Source: JASHPR01 sp963844655 (GTDB taxonomy: Bacteria; Actinomycetota; Actinomycetes; Streptosporangiales; Streptosporangiaceae). Taken from it: a stretch of 64,000 bases of DNA. The translations under genes and the position numbers were made by a program. Location of the stretch: NCBI GenBank assembly GCA_963844655.1, contig CAWJPA010000002.1, forward strand, positions 620,001 through 684,000, in the 5' to 3' direction. Below, piece by piece: positions 41,003-49,942 of this stretch (position 1 is the first letter of the stretch; every line of letters begins with the position of its first letter). The notes under the pieces are model-generated. The model had not been told where the DNA came from. It worked only from the letters and a program-made list of their open reading frames with translations, and did not search any database.

Positions 41003-43441
41003 ATGGCCAGCCATACGGCGAAGAAGCCGGCGGCCGGGGCCGGGCGGCCAGCAGGAGACGCCAGCGACCCGGTTCTGGCCGCTAAGCTCACCGCGCCGAC
41101 CGTGCCGGACTGGGCGCTCGCGCGTCCGCGCATCGGCGAGGCGATCGCCCGCGGTGCGTCGGGCGGTCCGCTGACCGTGGTCACCGGCCCTCCTGGCGCG
41201 GGCAAGTCCATGGCTCTCGCGCTGTGGGCCGCGACCGACCCTGGGCCGGTGGCCTGGGTGGCTCTGGACGACTACGACAGCCGGCCGAGGGTGTTCTGGT
41301 CGAATGTCATCGCCGCCCTGCACCAGGCGGGCATCCCCCTGCCGAAGGCGCCGTCGGGCGCCGCTCGGGGCCAGGCGGTAGATCACGCGTTCCTGCTGCG
41401 GCTCGCGTCGGCGCTGGCCGCGTCGGACCGGCCGGTACGCCTGGTCCTCGACGACCTCCACCTGCTGACCAGGCCCGAGCTGCTGGCCGGGCTCGACTAC
41501 GTGCTGCGGCACGCGCAGCCCGGCCTCCGCCTGGTGGTGTCCTCGCGGATGGACCCGCTGCTGCCGCTGCATCGCTACCGGCTGGCCGGGGAGCTGACCG
41601 AGATCCGGGCCGCCGACCTCGCCTTCAGCCCCGCCGAGGCCGAACTGCTCATGGCCCAGCATGGCTGCACGCTGTCGCCCGCCGCGCTGGACTGCCTCAT
41701 CGGGCGGACGGAAGGCTGGGCGGCCGGAATCCGCCTGGCCGCGCTCTCGGTGGGCACCCACCCCGACCCGGAACAGTTCATCAAGCAGCTGAGCGCGGAC
41801 GACAGCACGCTGACCGGCTACCTGGTCGAGGAGGTTCTCAACCTCCAGCCTCCCGAGGTCAGGGAGATGCTGCTGAGCACGAGCATCCTGGACCGGGTCA
41901 GCGCCACCGCCGCCGACGCGCTGCTCGATGATGACCAGGCTGGGCTGAGCCTGCCCGGTCTGGCCGAGACCAACTCATTCGTCCAGCCGCTCGGGGACGG
42001 CTGGTACCGGTATCACACCCTGTTCGCCGAGGTGCTGCGCCTCCAGCTCCGGCGCGAGCGGCCGAACCGGGTCGCCCTGCTGCACCGGCGGGCGGCCCGG
42101 TGGTACGAGCGCAACGGCCTGCTCGCCGACGCCGTGCAGCACGCCGCCGAGGCCGGCGACTGGGTGCTCGCGGCCGACCTGATCATCGACGGGCTGGCCG
42201 TCGCCGAGATCCTCGGGCGACCCGGGGGGCGGTCGCTGGCCGAGGGGCTGACCAGGATGCCGTACGCCGACACCTGGACCGAACTCCGGCCCGCGCTGGT
42301 CGCGGCCGCCATGTCCTGGGCCGCGGGCCGGTATGACCACAGCATCGCGTCGCTGCAGGCCGCGGAGAACCTGCTGGCCCGCCTGCCGGCCGACCAGGAG
42401 GTCACCGCGCGGCTGGCCGCGGCGACGATCCAGTTTGGCGTGGCCCGGCGGACCGCGGACCTGCCCGCCACCATGACCGCCGTCGCCCGGGCCGAGGCGC
42501 TGATCGGCTCGGTGCCGGCCGAGATCCTGGCCCGCCATCCCGAGGCGCGGGCGCGCGTGCTGCTCGGCCGGGGTGTGGTCGGGCTGTGGTCGGGCCGGTT
42601 CGATGACGCGGCCGGCGTGCTCGAGGAGGCCGCGCAGGCCGCAGCCGGGCACGCGCCGGAGCGATCGGCCTGCCTCGGGTATCTCGCGCTGGCCGAGGCG
42701 CTGCGCGGGCGGCTGGACCGCGCGGCCACGGTGGCCGGCCAGGCCGTCGCGCCCGGCGCGGCCGGCGGGGCGCTGGCGCCCGCCCGTTACCCCAGCCCCG
42801 CGGCGCTGCTGGCCCTGGCCTGGGTGCACACCGAGCGCGGCGAGCGGGCCGAGGCGGGCCAGCGTCTCGGCCAGCTGGACGCCGCCTTCGGTGACCGCCA
42901 GGAGAAGCTGCTCAGCGCGCTGGCCTGCCTGACCACGGCCCGCCTGACCGACGAGCGCACGGCCAGGCAGATGGTGGCCAGGGCGCGGGTTGGCTGGCCG
43001 GTCCCGCCCTGGCTCGAGCAGCGGCTGGCCCTGGCCGAGCCCGAACCGGCCGGTGACACCCCCGCACGAGGCCAGACGCCGACTGGCCAGGGCCGCTCCA
43101 CCCCGGGGTCTGACCCCGGACCGGCCCGGGGTGCGCAGGCCCGGCCGCAGCACCCGCCGGCCCACACCCGGCAGCCGCCCGGCCCCCGGCCTTCATCCGG
43201 CCGGCCCGCTCAGGCCAGCCAGGCCGGGATGGAATCTCTCTTGATCGTCGAGGAGCTGAGCGAGCGTGAGCGCGAGGTGCTCCGGCACGCGGCGGAGCTG
43301 CTGAGCAACTCCGAGCTGGCCAGCGAGATGTTTATCTCGGTGAACACGGTCAAGACGCACCTGAGAAGCATCTACCGCAAGCTGCAGGCGTCACACCGGC
43401 GTGAGGCCGTCCGCCGCGCGAGACAGCTCGAGCTGATCTGA
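41003..43441 (+). CDS. Large LuxR-family (LAL/MalT-like) regulator 2
   Basis: 812 aa from ATG 41003, which has GGAG eight bases upstream; an ATG at 40871 would add 44 low-similarity residues. Walker A VVTGPPGAGKSMALALW, a Walker-B-like LVLDDLHLLTRPE, and helical repeats precede a Pro-rich linker (about residues 680-745) and a LuxR HTH (LSEREREVLRHAAELLSNSELASEMFISVNTVKTHL). Domain order matches the preceding regulator, but sequence identity is modest, so the duplication is old. They may act together or be differentially tuned. Confidence 0.92.
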   Translation: MASHTAKKPAAGAGRPAGDASDPVLAAKLTAPTVPDWALARPRIGEAIARGASGGPLTVVTGPPGAGKSMALALWAATDPGPVAWVALDDYDSRPRVFWSNVIAALHQAGIPLPKAPSGAARGQAVDHAFLLRLASALAASDRPVRLVLDDLHLLTRPELLAGLDYVLRHAQPGLRLVVSSRMDPLLPLHRYRLAGELTEIRAADLAFSPAEAELLMAQHGCTLSPAALDCLIGRTEGWAAGIRLAALSVGTHPDPEQFIKQLSADDSTLTGYLVEEVLNLQPPEVREMLLSTSILDRVSATAADALLDDDQAGLSLPGLAETNSFVQPLGDGWYRYHTLFAEVLRLQLRRERPNRVALLHRRAARWYERNGLLADAVQHAAEAGDWVLAADLIIDGLAVAEILGRPGGRSLAEGLTRMPYADTWTELRPALVAAAMSWAAGRYDHSIASLQAAENLLARLPADQEVTARLAAATIQFGVARRTADLPATMTAVARAEALIGSVPAEILARHPEARARVLLGRGVVGLWSGRFDDAAGVLEEAAQAAAGHAPERSACLGYLALAEALRGRLDRAATVAGQAVAPGAAGGALAPARYPSPAALLALAWVHTERGERAEAGQRLGQLDAAFGDRQEKLLSALACLTTARLTDERTARQMVARARVGWPVPPWLEQRLALAEPEPAGDTPARGQTPTGQGRSTPGSDPGPARGAQARPQHPPAHTRQPPGPRPSSGRPAQASQAGMESLLIVEELSEREREVLRHAAELLSNSELASEMFISVNTVKTHLRSIYRKLQASHRREAVRRARQLELI

Positions 43442-43511
43442 CCAGAACAGCCGCTGCCCGCCGCCGGATATTCGCGTGCGCTCACCGCGCGCTGGCCCGT
43501 ACCTTGACCCG

Positions 43512-43949
43512 GTGATCAGCTACGAGTGGCGCGGGCCGTTCACCGGCGCTGAGGTCAGCGCACTGCACGCGGAAGGCTTCGGCCACGCGCCCGGCGAGGA
43601 CGACTGGCGGGCCCAGGTGGAGCGGCACAGCCTGGGCTGGGTGTGCGCCCGCGACGGCGCGTCCCTGGCCGGGTTCGTGAACGTCGTGTGGGACGGGGAC
43701 GTCCACGCGTTCATCCTGGACACCCTGGTCGGGGCGCGCTGGCAGCGGCACGGCGTCGGCACCAGGCTGGTGGCGCTGGCCGCCGACCAGGCCCGTGCTG
43801 CCGGGTGCGAGTGGCTGCACGTCGACTTCGAGGATCACCTGCGCCCGTTCTACTTCGGCAGCTGCGGGTTTACCCCGACGAACGCCGGCCTCATCGCGCT
43901 GGGAGCGACACAGGAGGAGAACCCGGCGGCGGAGCGTAATAGCCGTTGA
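43512..43949 (+). CDS. GNAT-family N-acetyltransferase
   Basis: 145 aa. The GNAT core is shown by FVNVVWDGDVHAFILDTLVGARWQRHGVGTRLVALAADQARAAGCEWLHVDF, with Q/R-x-x-G-x-G acetyl-CoA binding, and FYFGSCGFTPTNAG at the end. GTG 43512 directly precedes the homologous ISYEWRGPFTGAE opening; a GTG at 43476 is less likely. The target amine is unknown. The next methyltransferase begins 33 bases downstream on the same strand. Confidence 0.87.
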   Translation: MISYEWRGPFTGAEVSALHAEGFGHAPGEDDWRAQVERHSLGWVCARDGASLAGFVNVVWDGDVHAFILDTLVGARWQRHGVGTRLVALAADQARAAGCEWLHVDFEDHLRPFYFGSCGFTPTNAGLIALGATQEENPAAERNSR

Positions 43950-43981
43950 CGGGATGGCGGATAACGGGAACGCTGGCCGCT

Positions 43982-44749
43982 GTGACCGGGACACCTGATC
44001 ATGTTCTCCGCAACCGCTCGGCCTGGGACGAGTGGGCCGCCGACTACGCCGGGCCCGGGCTGCGGAACTGGGAGGCCGCGGATCCCGTCTGGGGCATCTG
44101 GGCCATCCCCGAGGCCCAGGCCGGGATCCTGCCCGCCGCGCTGGACGGGCTCGACAGCATCGAGCTCGGCTGCGGCACGGGCTACGTCTCGGCCTGGCTG
44201 GCCCGGCGCGGGGCCCGCCCGGTCGGCCTGGACAACTCCGCGGCCCAGCTGGCCACCGCCCGCGAGCTGCAGCAGCATTTCGGGCTGGAGTTCCCGCTGC
44301 TGCACGCCAGCGCCGAGCACACCCCGTTCGCGGACGGCAGCTTCGACCTGGCGATCTCGGAGTACGGCGCCAGCATCTGGTGCGACCCGTACGCCTGGAT
44401 CCCCGAGGCGGCCCGGCTGCTGCGCCCGGGCGGTCGCCTGATCTTCCTGGTCAACAGCGTCCAGCTGATGCTCAGCGTGCCCGATGAGGAGGGCCTGCCC
44501 GCCACCGAGCGGCTGCTGCGGCCGTACTTCGGCATGCACCGCTTCGAATGGCCTGATGACGAATCGGTGGAGTTCCATCTCGGCCACGGTGACATGATCC
44601 GGCTGCTGCGCCGCTGCGGCCTCGAGGTGGAGGACCTCAACGAGCTGCGGCCAGAGCCCGGCGCTACCGCGTCGCACCCGCTCGCCACGCTGGACTGGGC
44701 CAGGAAATGGCCCAGCGAGGAGGTCTGGCGGGCCCGCAAGCCGAGCTAG
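43982..44749 (+). CDS. Class I SAM-dependent methyltransferase
   Basis: 255 aa. SAM motif I IELGCGTGYVSAWLARRGARPVGLDNS, then FPLLHASAEHTPFADGSFDLAISEYGASIWCDP and LLRPGGRLIFLVNS follow the UbiE/methyltransf_11 pattern. An N-terminal NRSAWDEWAADYAGPG is typical of small-molecule methyltransferases. GTG 43982 is preferred; TTG 43946 overlapping the GNAT stop is the alternative. It converges on the RidA gene, ending before the overlap at 44746. Substrate unknown. Confidence 0.87.
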   Translation: MTGTPDHVLRNRSAWDEWAADYAGPGLRNWEAADPVWGIWAIPEAQAGILPAALDGLDSIELGCGTGYVSAWLARRGARPVGLDNSAAQLATARELQQHFGLEFPLLHASAEHTPFADGSFDLAISEYGASIWCDPYAWIPEAARLLRPGGRLIFLVNSVQLMLSVPDEEGLPATERLLRPYFGMHRFEWPDDESVEFHLGHGDMIRLLRRCGLEVEDLNELRPEPGATASHPLATLDWARKWPSEEVWRARKPS

Positions 44750-45126
44750 CGGGCGGCCACGGCCTGGAGCTCGACCTTGGCCCCGAACGGCAGCGCGCCG
44801 GCCTGGAATGTGAACCGGGCCGGCGCCTGCGCCGGATCAGGGAACTGCCGCCGCCAGTCGTTCACGTCGCCGTAGTGGCCGATATCGGCCAGCATCACCT
44901 GCACGTACAGGATGTCGCCGGCCGAACAGCCGCCCGCCTCGGCGATCGCGACCACGTTCGCCCAGGCCCGGTCGGCCTCCTCGGCCAGGGTTCCCGGCAC
45001 GAACTTTCCTTCCGCGTCCAGCGCGGGCATCCCGCTGATGAACAACGTGCCGTTGGCCTCGCTGCCGAGGCTGAACGGAAAGCCGGCGGGCAGTCCGGGA
45101 CCGGAGCTGATCCGTCTGATGGTCAT
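44746..45126 (-). CDS. RidA/YjgF/YER057c-family protein
   Basis: 126 aa. GTLFISGMPALDAEGKFVPGTLAEEADRAWANVVAIAEAGGCSAGDILYVQVMLADI matches the RidA family. RidA enzymes deaminate reactive enamine/imine intermediates such as 2-aminoacrylate, but the key Arg of true RidA (in a C-terminal PARFTF-type motif) is present only as APARFTFQAGAL, so imine deaminase activity is plausible. ATG 45126 follows AAGGAG; longer in-frame starts extend into the divergent sigma-factor promoter region. Confidence 0.9.
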   Translation of the reverse strand: MTIRRISSGPGLPAGFPFSLGSEANGTLFISGMPALDAEGKFVPGTLAEEADRAWANVVAIAEAGGCSAGDILYVQVMLADIGHYGDVNDWRRQFPDPAQAPARFTFQAGALPFGAKVELQAVAAR

Positions 45127-45250
45127 GGGTTTCTCCTTGCTGCGGCGGTCTCGATACTGCAGGATGCCGTGGCGCCCAGTTTGGCGGCCCGGCGGGGTCA
45201 GTACCGGTGAGCCCGCCGCTGGGCGCGGGCCAGCAGAGGAGGATGGCGCC

Positions 45251-46255
45251 GTGAGCACGGACCTGATCGTGCAGGCCCAGGATGGGGACGAGGAGGCGTT
45301 CCGCCAGCTCGTCGACCCCTACCGGCGCGAGCTGCAGCTGCACTGCTACCGGATCCTGGGTTCGGTGCAGGACGCCGAGGACGCGCTCCAGGAGGCCCTG
45401 CTGTCGGCCTGGCAGGGGCTCGGCGGGTTCGAGGGACGTTCCTCGGTCCGGACCTGGCTGTACCGGGTCACCACGAGCCGCTGCCTGAACGCGCTGCGAT
45501 CGGGCCGCCGGCGTCCGCGGGTGAGCCCGGCGCCGCCCGGGGGCGTGCCCCCCGAGCCCAGCCGGGTGGGCGAGGCGATCTGGCTCGAGCCCTACCCAGA
45601 TCTCCTGCTCGACGGCCTTCCCGACCGCGCCCCCGGCCCCGAGGCCAGGTACGAGGCCAGCGAGGCCATCTCGCTGGCGTTCATCACGGCGGTGCAGCTG
45701 CTGCCGCCCCGGCAGCGCGCCGTGCTCGTTCTGCGGGACGTCCTCGGGTTCACCGCGCGCGAGGTAGCCGGCCTGCTCGACTCCACAGAGGAGTCGGTGA
45801 CGAGCGCGCTCAAGCGGGCCAGGGCCGCCGTGGGGCACCGGCAGGGGGCAGGCCGGGAGCCGCCCCCGCGGCTGGACTCCGCCGCCGAGCAGGAGCTGGT
45901 CGAGCGGCTGACCCGGGCCTACGAGACCGGGGCCGTGGACGACGTCGTCGCCCTGCTCACCGACGATGTGCTGCTGGCCATGCCACCGCTGCCGCTGGAG
46001 TACCGGGGCCGGGACCTGGCGGCCAGGTTCCTGGCCACGGTCGCGTTCCGGGACGGCCGGCGCTACCGGATGATCGCGACGCGGGCCAACGGCCAGCCCG
46101 CGTTCGGCACGTACCTGCGCGACCCGCGCACCGGGGTAACGCACGCGAACGGGCTGCTGGTGTTCACGCTGTCCGGCGCCCGGGTCAGCGCGATCACCCG
46201 GTTCGACAACAGCGTGCTGCCCAGCTTCGGCCTGCCGCGAATCCTGCCCGACTGA
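45251..46255 (+). CDS. ECF-type sigma factor with C-terminal SnoaL domain (SigG-like)
   Basis: 334 aa. Sigma-70 region 2 (EEAFRQLVDPYRRELQLHCYRILGSVQDAEDALQEALLSAWQGLGGFEGRSSVRTWLYRV) and region 4 (LLPPRQRAVLVLRDVLGFTAREVAGLLDSTEESVTSALKRAR) are followed by a SnoaL/NTF2-like domain (about 205-334). This matches the TIGR02960/SigG group, which uses the SnoaL extension instead of a standard anti-sigma factor. GTG 45251 follows a GAGGAGG site. No anti-sigma gene is adjacent, as expected. Diverges from ridA. Confidence 0.92.
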   Translation: MSTDLIVQAQDGDEEAFRQLVDPYRRELQLHCYRILGSVQDAEDALQEALLSAWQGLGGFEGRSSVRTWLYRVTTSRCLNALRSGRRRPRVSPAPPGGVPPEPSRVGEAIWLEPYPDLLLDGLPDRAPGPEARYEASEAISLAFITAVQLLPPRQRAVLVLRDVLGFTAREVAGLLDSTEESVTSALKRARAAVGHRQGAGREPPPRLDSAAEQELVERLTRAYETGAVDDVVALLTDDVLLAMPPLPLEYRGRDLAARFLATVAFRDGRRYRMIATRANGQPAFGTYLRDPRTGVTHANGLLVFTLSGARVSAITRFDNSVLPSFGLPRILPD

Positions 46256-46383
46256 GCATCGCCGCGCTTCCGCAGGTCAGCGGGAGTGTCAGAGGCTGTC
46301 GTTAGCGTGAGGGGTACAGACGAGGTGCCGGGGTAGTCGGCTGTGGTGGCCGGCCTGACGCCGTAGCTATGGAGTGATTACCT

Positions 46384-47793
46384 GTGCCCCCCGTCAGTAG
46401 CGCCATCCGGCGTGTCACGGTAGCAGCCAGCGAATCGACTTCCCCCCGGACCCGGACGGCGCTGATCGCCGTCTGCCTGGGCTTCTTCGTCATCCAGCTG
46501 GACGTCACGATCGTCAACGTGGCCCTGCCGACCATTCAGCATGAGATCGGCGGGACCGTCGGCGGGCTGCAGTGGGTGGTGGACAGCTACACCCTGGCCC
46601 TGGCCTCGGTCATGCTCACGGCCGGGTCGATGGCGGATCGCGGCGGGGCCCGGCGGGTGTTCCTGATCGGGCTGGCCGGGTTCGCGGCCGGGTCGGCCGC
46701 GTGCGCGGCAGCTCCGGACCTGCCGGTCCTGATCGCCGCCCGCGCGGTGCAGGGCCTGGGCGCGTCGGCGCTGCTGCCCTGCTCCCTGGCGCTGATCGTG
46801 CACCGTTTCCCCGACCCGGGGGCCCGGGCCCGGGCGCTGGGTGTCTGGGGAGCCATGGGCTCGGCGGGCGTGGCGCTCGGCCCGGTGCTGGGCGGCGGGC
46901 TGATCGCCCTGGCCGGCTGGCGGTCGATCTTCCTGGTCAACATCCCGGTCTGCGCGCTGACCGCCGGGCTGCTGCTCAGGTACGTGCCGGAGTCGCCGAC
47001 CGATCCGGCCCGGCACAGCGACATCCCCGGCCTGCTGCTCGGCGTCGCGGCGCTGGCCGGCGTCACCGCGGCGTTCATCGAGGCCGGCCAGCGGGGCTGG
47101 CTGGCCCCGGTACCGGTCCTGCTCGTGGCGGCGGGCCTCGTGGCCGCGGTGTGCTTCGTGCTCACCGAGCGCAGGCAGGCAGCACCGATGCTGCCCCTGG
47201 GCCTGTTCCGTGCCCGGGCGTTCAGCGCCGGCACCGGCGTGGGCGCGCTGTTCAACCTGTGCCTCTACGGGGCCCTGATCTGCGTCTCGCTGTTCCTGCA
47301 GGAGGCACGGCACGAGTCCGCGCTGGCCACCGGGCTGCTCATCCTGCCGATGAGCGTGGCCGTCGCGGCCGGCTCCCTGGCCAGCGGCCGGCTGACCGCC
47401 AGGTTCGGGCCGCGGCGCCCGATGATCGCCGGGCTGACCCTGGCCGCCGCCGGCGCGGCCGTGCTGGCCACGGTCGGGGAGACCACCCCGCTGGCGGTGC
47501 TGGTGGCCGGGTCGGTGGTACTGGGCCTGACCTCGCTGGCCATGCCGGCCATGACCGCCGCGGTGGTCGGGACCGCCGGGCCCGAGAACGCGGGCGTGGC
47601 CAGCGGCGTGCTCAACGCCGCCCGCCAGGCCGGCGGGGCGCTAGGGGTCGCCGTGCTCGGCTCGCTGCTGGCCGCGACCAGCCACGGCGGCCAGGTCCTG
47701 TCCCTGCGGATCCCGCTCAGCGTGGCGGCGGCCGGCTATCTCGTCGCGACCTGGCTCGCCTGGGTCGCGACGCGGCACGTCAGGCCAGGGTGA
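46384..47793 (+). CDS. MFS drug:H+ antiporter, DHA2-like
   Basis: 469 aa, about 14 membrane helices. Motif A is GSMADRGGARRVFLIG and the N-terminal FFVIQLDVTIVNVALPTIQ is typical of EmrB/QacA exporters, with GPVLGGGLIALAGWRSIFLVN motif C. It exports hydrophobic drugs or metabolites. GTG at 46384. The preceding 128 bp (46256-46383) contains no gene and presumably its promoter. It overlaps the convergent CsoR-like gene by 14 bases at the 3' end. Confidence 0.93.
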   Translation: MPPVSSAIRRVTVAASESTSPRTRTALIAVCLGFFVIQLDVTIVNVALPTIQHEIGGTVGGLQWVVDSYTLALASVMLTAGSMADRGGARRVFLIGLAGFAAGSAACAAAPDLPVLIAARAVQGLGASALLPCSLALIVHRFPDPGARARALGVWGAMGSAGVALGPVLGGGLIALAGWRSIFLVNIPVCALTAGLLLRYVPESPTDPARHSDIPGLLLGVAALAGVTAAFIEAGQRGWLAPVPVLLVAAGLVAAVCFVLTERRQAAPMLPLGLFRARAFSAGTGVGALFNLCLYGALICVSLFLQEARHESALATGLLILPMSVAVAAGSLASGRLTARFGPRRPMIAGLTLAAAGAAVLATVGETTPLAVLVAGSVVLGLTSLAMPAMTAAVVGTAGPENAGVASGVLNAARQAGGALGVAVLGSLLAATSHGGQVLSLRIPLSVAAAGYLVATWLAWVATRHVRPG

Positions 47794-48040
47794 GGAACAG
47801 CTTCTCGACTTGCTCCTCGCTCATCGGCGGCTCGCCGTCGCCGGCCAGGCTCTGCCGCATCAGGCTCGCCACGATCTTGAACCCGGCGCGGTCCAGGGCC
47901 CGCGACACCGCGGTCAGCTGGGTGACGACATCCCGGCCGTCGCGCCCGGACTCGACCATGGCGATAACCCCCGCCAGCTGGCCCTGGGCCCGGCGGAGCC
48001 GGTTCAGCACCAGGCTGGTGGCCTGCTCGTCAACCTGCAT
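47780..48040 (-). CDS. CsoR/RcnR-family (DUF156) regulator lacking metal ligands
   Basis: 86 aa, normal CsoR length and fold (LVLNRLRRAQGQLAGVIAMVESGRDGRDVVTQLTAVSRALDRAGFKIVASLMRQSL). The Cys-His-Cys copper ligands of CsoR, and the two cysteines of persulfide-sensing CstR, are all absent: the first Cys is Gly (GRDG), the His is Leu and the last Cys is Ser. The whole protein has no Cys or His. DNA-binding Arg residues are kept. It is coupled to the class V aminotransferase by a TGATG overlap. It may bind DNA constitutively or respond to an unknown signal. Confidence 0.85.
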   Translation of the reverse strand: MQVDEQATSLVLNRLRRAQGQLAGVIAMVESGRDGRDVVTQLTAVSRALDRAGFKIVASLMRQSLAGDGEPPMSEEQVEKLFLTLA

Positions 48041-49818
48041 CAGCCCGTCCCTCCTGTGACTCCTTCCAAAATACCCGCAGGGGTATCGGTGAGCCGGTGG
48101 CTGAGGCAGGCCGGGGGCAGCGGGAACCAGCGCAGCGCCTCGAAGCGCGGGGCCAGGCCGGTGGGCCCGTCGTCCGCGGCCTCCTGGCGGGACGCCAGCA
48201 CGGCGCGGGCTTCGCGCAGGTAGCCGGGGAAAGCGTCCTCGCCGGCCTGCCCGCGGCGGCGCGGGTAGGCCATGGCTCCGTCCGGGCTGTAGCACAGCTC
48301 GGACAGGCGCAGCCGGGCCTGGGCGGCGCTGGCGTGGCGCCACTGGCCGGTGTACGGGTCGAAGCGGTACTCAGGCAGCAGCCGGTGCCCCTCGGCCGCC
48401 ACCAGGTCCACGGCGTCCACGATGAATCTGGCCGCGGCGGCCGAGATGAAGTAGTTGAAGCTGACCCGGACCCAGCCTGGCTTCAGCCCGTCACAGCCGC
48501 GGGTGATTTCCTCGCGCAGCGCCTGCGAATGGTCAGGGCGGATGCCGAGCAGCCGGTGCCCGTAGGGCCCCGCGCAGGAGCAGCCGCCGCGGGCCTGGAT
48601 CCCGAACAGGTCGTTGAGCAGCGCGACGACGAAGTTGTGGTGCAGGTAGCGTCCGCCGGTGTGCCGGACGCAGAATGAGACGATCGGCAGCCGGCGGGCC
48701 TCGTGGCTGCCGAGGATCTCGATCTGCGGGTTGCTCTCCCAGCGCCGCCGGACGGCCTGCCAGAGGTGCTCTTCCCGGGCCTGGATCAGGTCCGTGCCCA
48801 CGGCCTGCTTCAGGCCGAGCACCAGTCCGGCCCGGATCGATTCCACGATGGCCGGGGTGCCGCCCTCCTCGCGTGCGACCAGGTCGCCGGTGTAGCGATG
48901 GCCGGCCGGGTCCACGAACGACACGGTGCCTCCGCCCGGCATGGTGGGCACGGCATTACGAACCAGCTCACGGCGGACCACGAGGACGCCAGGTGTCTGC
49001 GGGCCACCAGGGAACTTGTGCGGGGACAGGAACACGGCGTCCTTGTGATCCCCCGCCCCGGGCCGGGACTCGGCCACGCGGATCGGCAGGTAGGGCCCGG
49101 CCGCGGCGTAGTCCCAGAACGACAGCGCGCCGTGAGCGTGCAGCAGGCGGGCGACTGCGCTGGTGTCGCTGAGGATGCCGGTGACGTTGGAGGCGGCGGA
49201 GAAGCTGCCGATCAGCAGCGGCCGGTCAGCGAAGCGGGTGAGCTGCTCGCCCAGCTCACCGGCATCGATGTGGCCGTCGGCGTCCTCGCCGATGGGCACG
49301 ACGTCGGCGATCGACTCGCGCCAGGGCAGCTCGTTGGAGTGGTGCTCGTAGGGACCGACGAACACCACGGGCCGCCGGGACTCCGGAATGAGCGCCGACA
49401 GCCCGTATCGCTCGTCCAGCCCGGCTGGAATGCGCAGCTCCAGGATGCCGATCATCTTGCTGATGGCGGCCGTCGACCCGGAGCCGCAGAAAATGACCAG
49501 GTCGTCGTCGGTCCCGCCGACCGCGTCGCGGATCATCCGCCGGGCGTCCTCGCGCAGCTGGCTCGTCTGCCGCCCGGTCCCCGAGCTCTCGGTATGGGTG
49601 TTCGCGTACCAGGGCAGCACCGCGTCGCGGATGAAGTCCTCGATGAAGTCCAGCGACCGCCCGGAGGCGGTGTAGTCGGCGTAGGTCACCCGCCGCGGCC
49701 CGAACGGCCCGTCCATCAGCTCGCCCTCGCCGACGATCCCCTGCCGGACCCGCTCCAGCAGCGGCGATGTGGGCAGGCTCGTATCCCCTCGACCCGTTTC
49801 CGCGCAGGCTGCGCTCAT
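48040..49818 (-). CDS. Class V aminotransferase/cysteine desulfurase-like PLP enzyme
   Basis: 592 aa. The PLP-binding Lys is in SPHKFPGG, the phosphate-contact His in VGPYEHHSNELPW and the Asp in SFWDYAAAGPY. A Cys pair in GIQARGGCSCAGPYG matches the catalytic loop of cysteine desulfurases and selenocysteine lyases. It could release sulfur (or act as a transaminase) in the cytoplasm. The C-terminal extension (about 110 residues) is unassigned. ATG 49818 has a GGAGG site seven bases upstream. First gene of the operon with the CsoR-like regulator; the palindromic operator lies about 100 bp upstream. Confidence 0.9.
   Translation of the reverse strand: MSAACAETGRGDTSLPTSPLLERVRQGIVGEGELMDGPFGPRRVTYADYTASGRSLDFIEDFIRDAVLPWYANTHTESSGTGRQTSQLREDARRMIRDAVGGTDDDLVIFCGSGSTAAISKMIGILELRIPAGLDERYGLSALIPESRRPVVFVGPYEHHSNELPWRESIADVVPIGEDADGHIDAGELGEQLTRFADRPLLIGSFSAASNVTGILSDTSAVARLLHAHGALSFWDYAAAGPYLPIRVAESRPGAGDHKDAVFLSPHKFPGGPQTPGVLVVRRELVRNAVPTMPGGGTVSFVDPAGHRYTGDLVAREEGGTPAIVESIRAGLVLGLKQAVGTDLIQAREEHLWQAVRRRWESNPQIEILGSHEARRLPIVSFCVRHTGGRYLHHNFVVALLNDLFGIQARGGCSCAGPYGHRLLGIRPDHSQALREEITRGCDGLKPGWVRVSFNYFISAAAARFIVDAVDLVAAEGHRLLPEYRFDPYTGQWRHASAAQARLRLSELCYSPDGAMAYPRRRGQAGEDAFPGYLREARAVLASRQEAADDGPTGLAPRFEALRWFPLPPACLSHRLTDTPAGILEGVTGGTG
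48071..48086. promoter_or_regulatory. Internal CsoR-box palindrome
   Basis: ATACCC-GCAG-GGGTAT, inside the last codons of the aminotransferase gene and 31-46 bp upstream of the CsoR-like start. It is the same half-site as the 49917 operator, and suggests a secondary, autoregulated promoter for the regulator alone. Confidence 0.55.
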
Positions 49819-49916
49819 GGGCGCGCCTCCGGCAAGACGCTCATACCAGCACCCCGTCCCCCGGCGGGCGGGCGCGCCGTACCCCCGTCGCGATAAGCCC
49901 CCCACCTATCCCGCCT

Positions 49917-49942
49917 CCACTATACCCCAGGGGGTATAGTGG
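49917..49942. promoter_or_regulatory. CsoR-type operator palindrome
   Basis: Perfect 12-bp arms CCACTATACCCC and GGGGTATAGTGG around AG, the classical CsoR/CstR box. It lies 99 bp upstream of the class V aminotransferase ATG. It also overlaps the last codons (TIPPGV) and stop of the ABC ATPase gene, so regulator binding could influence both. Confidence 0.8.
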
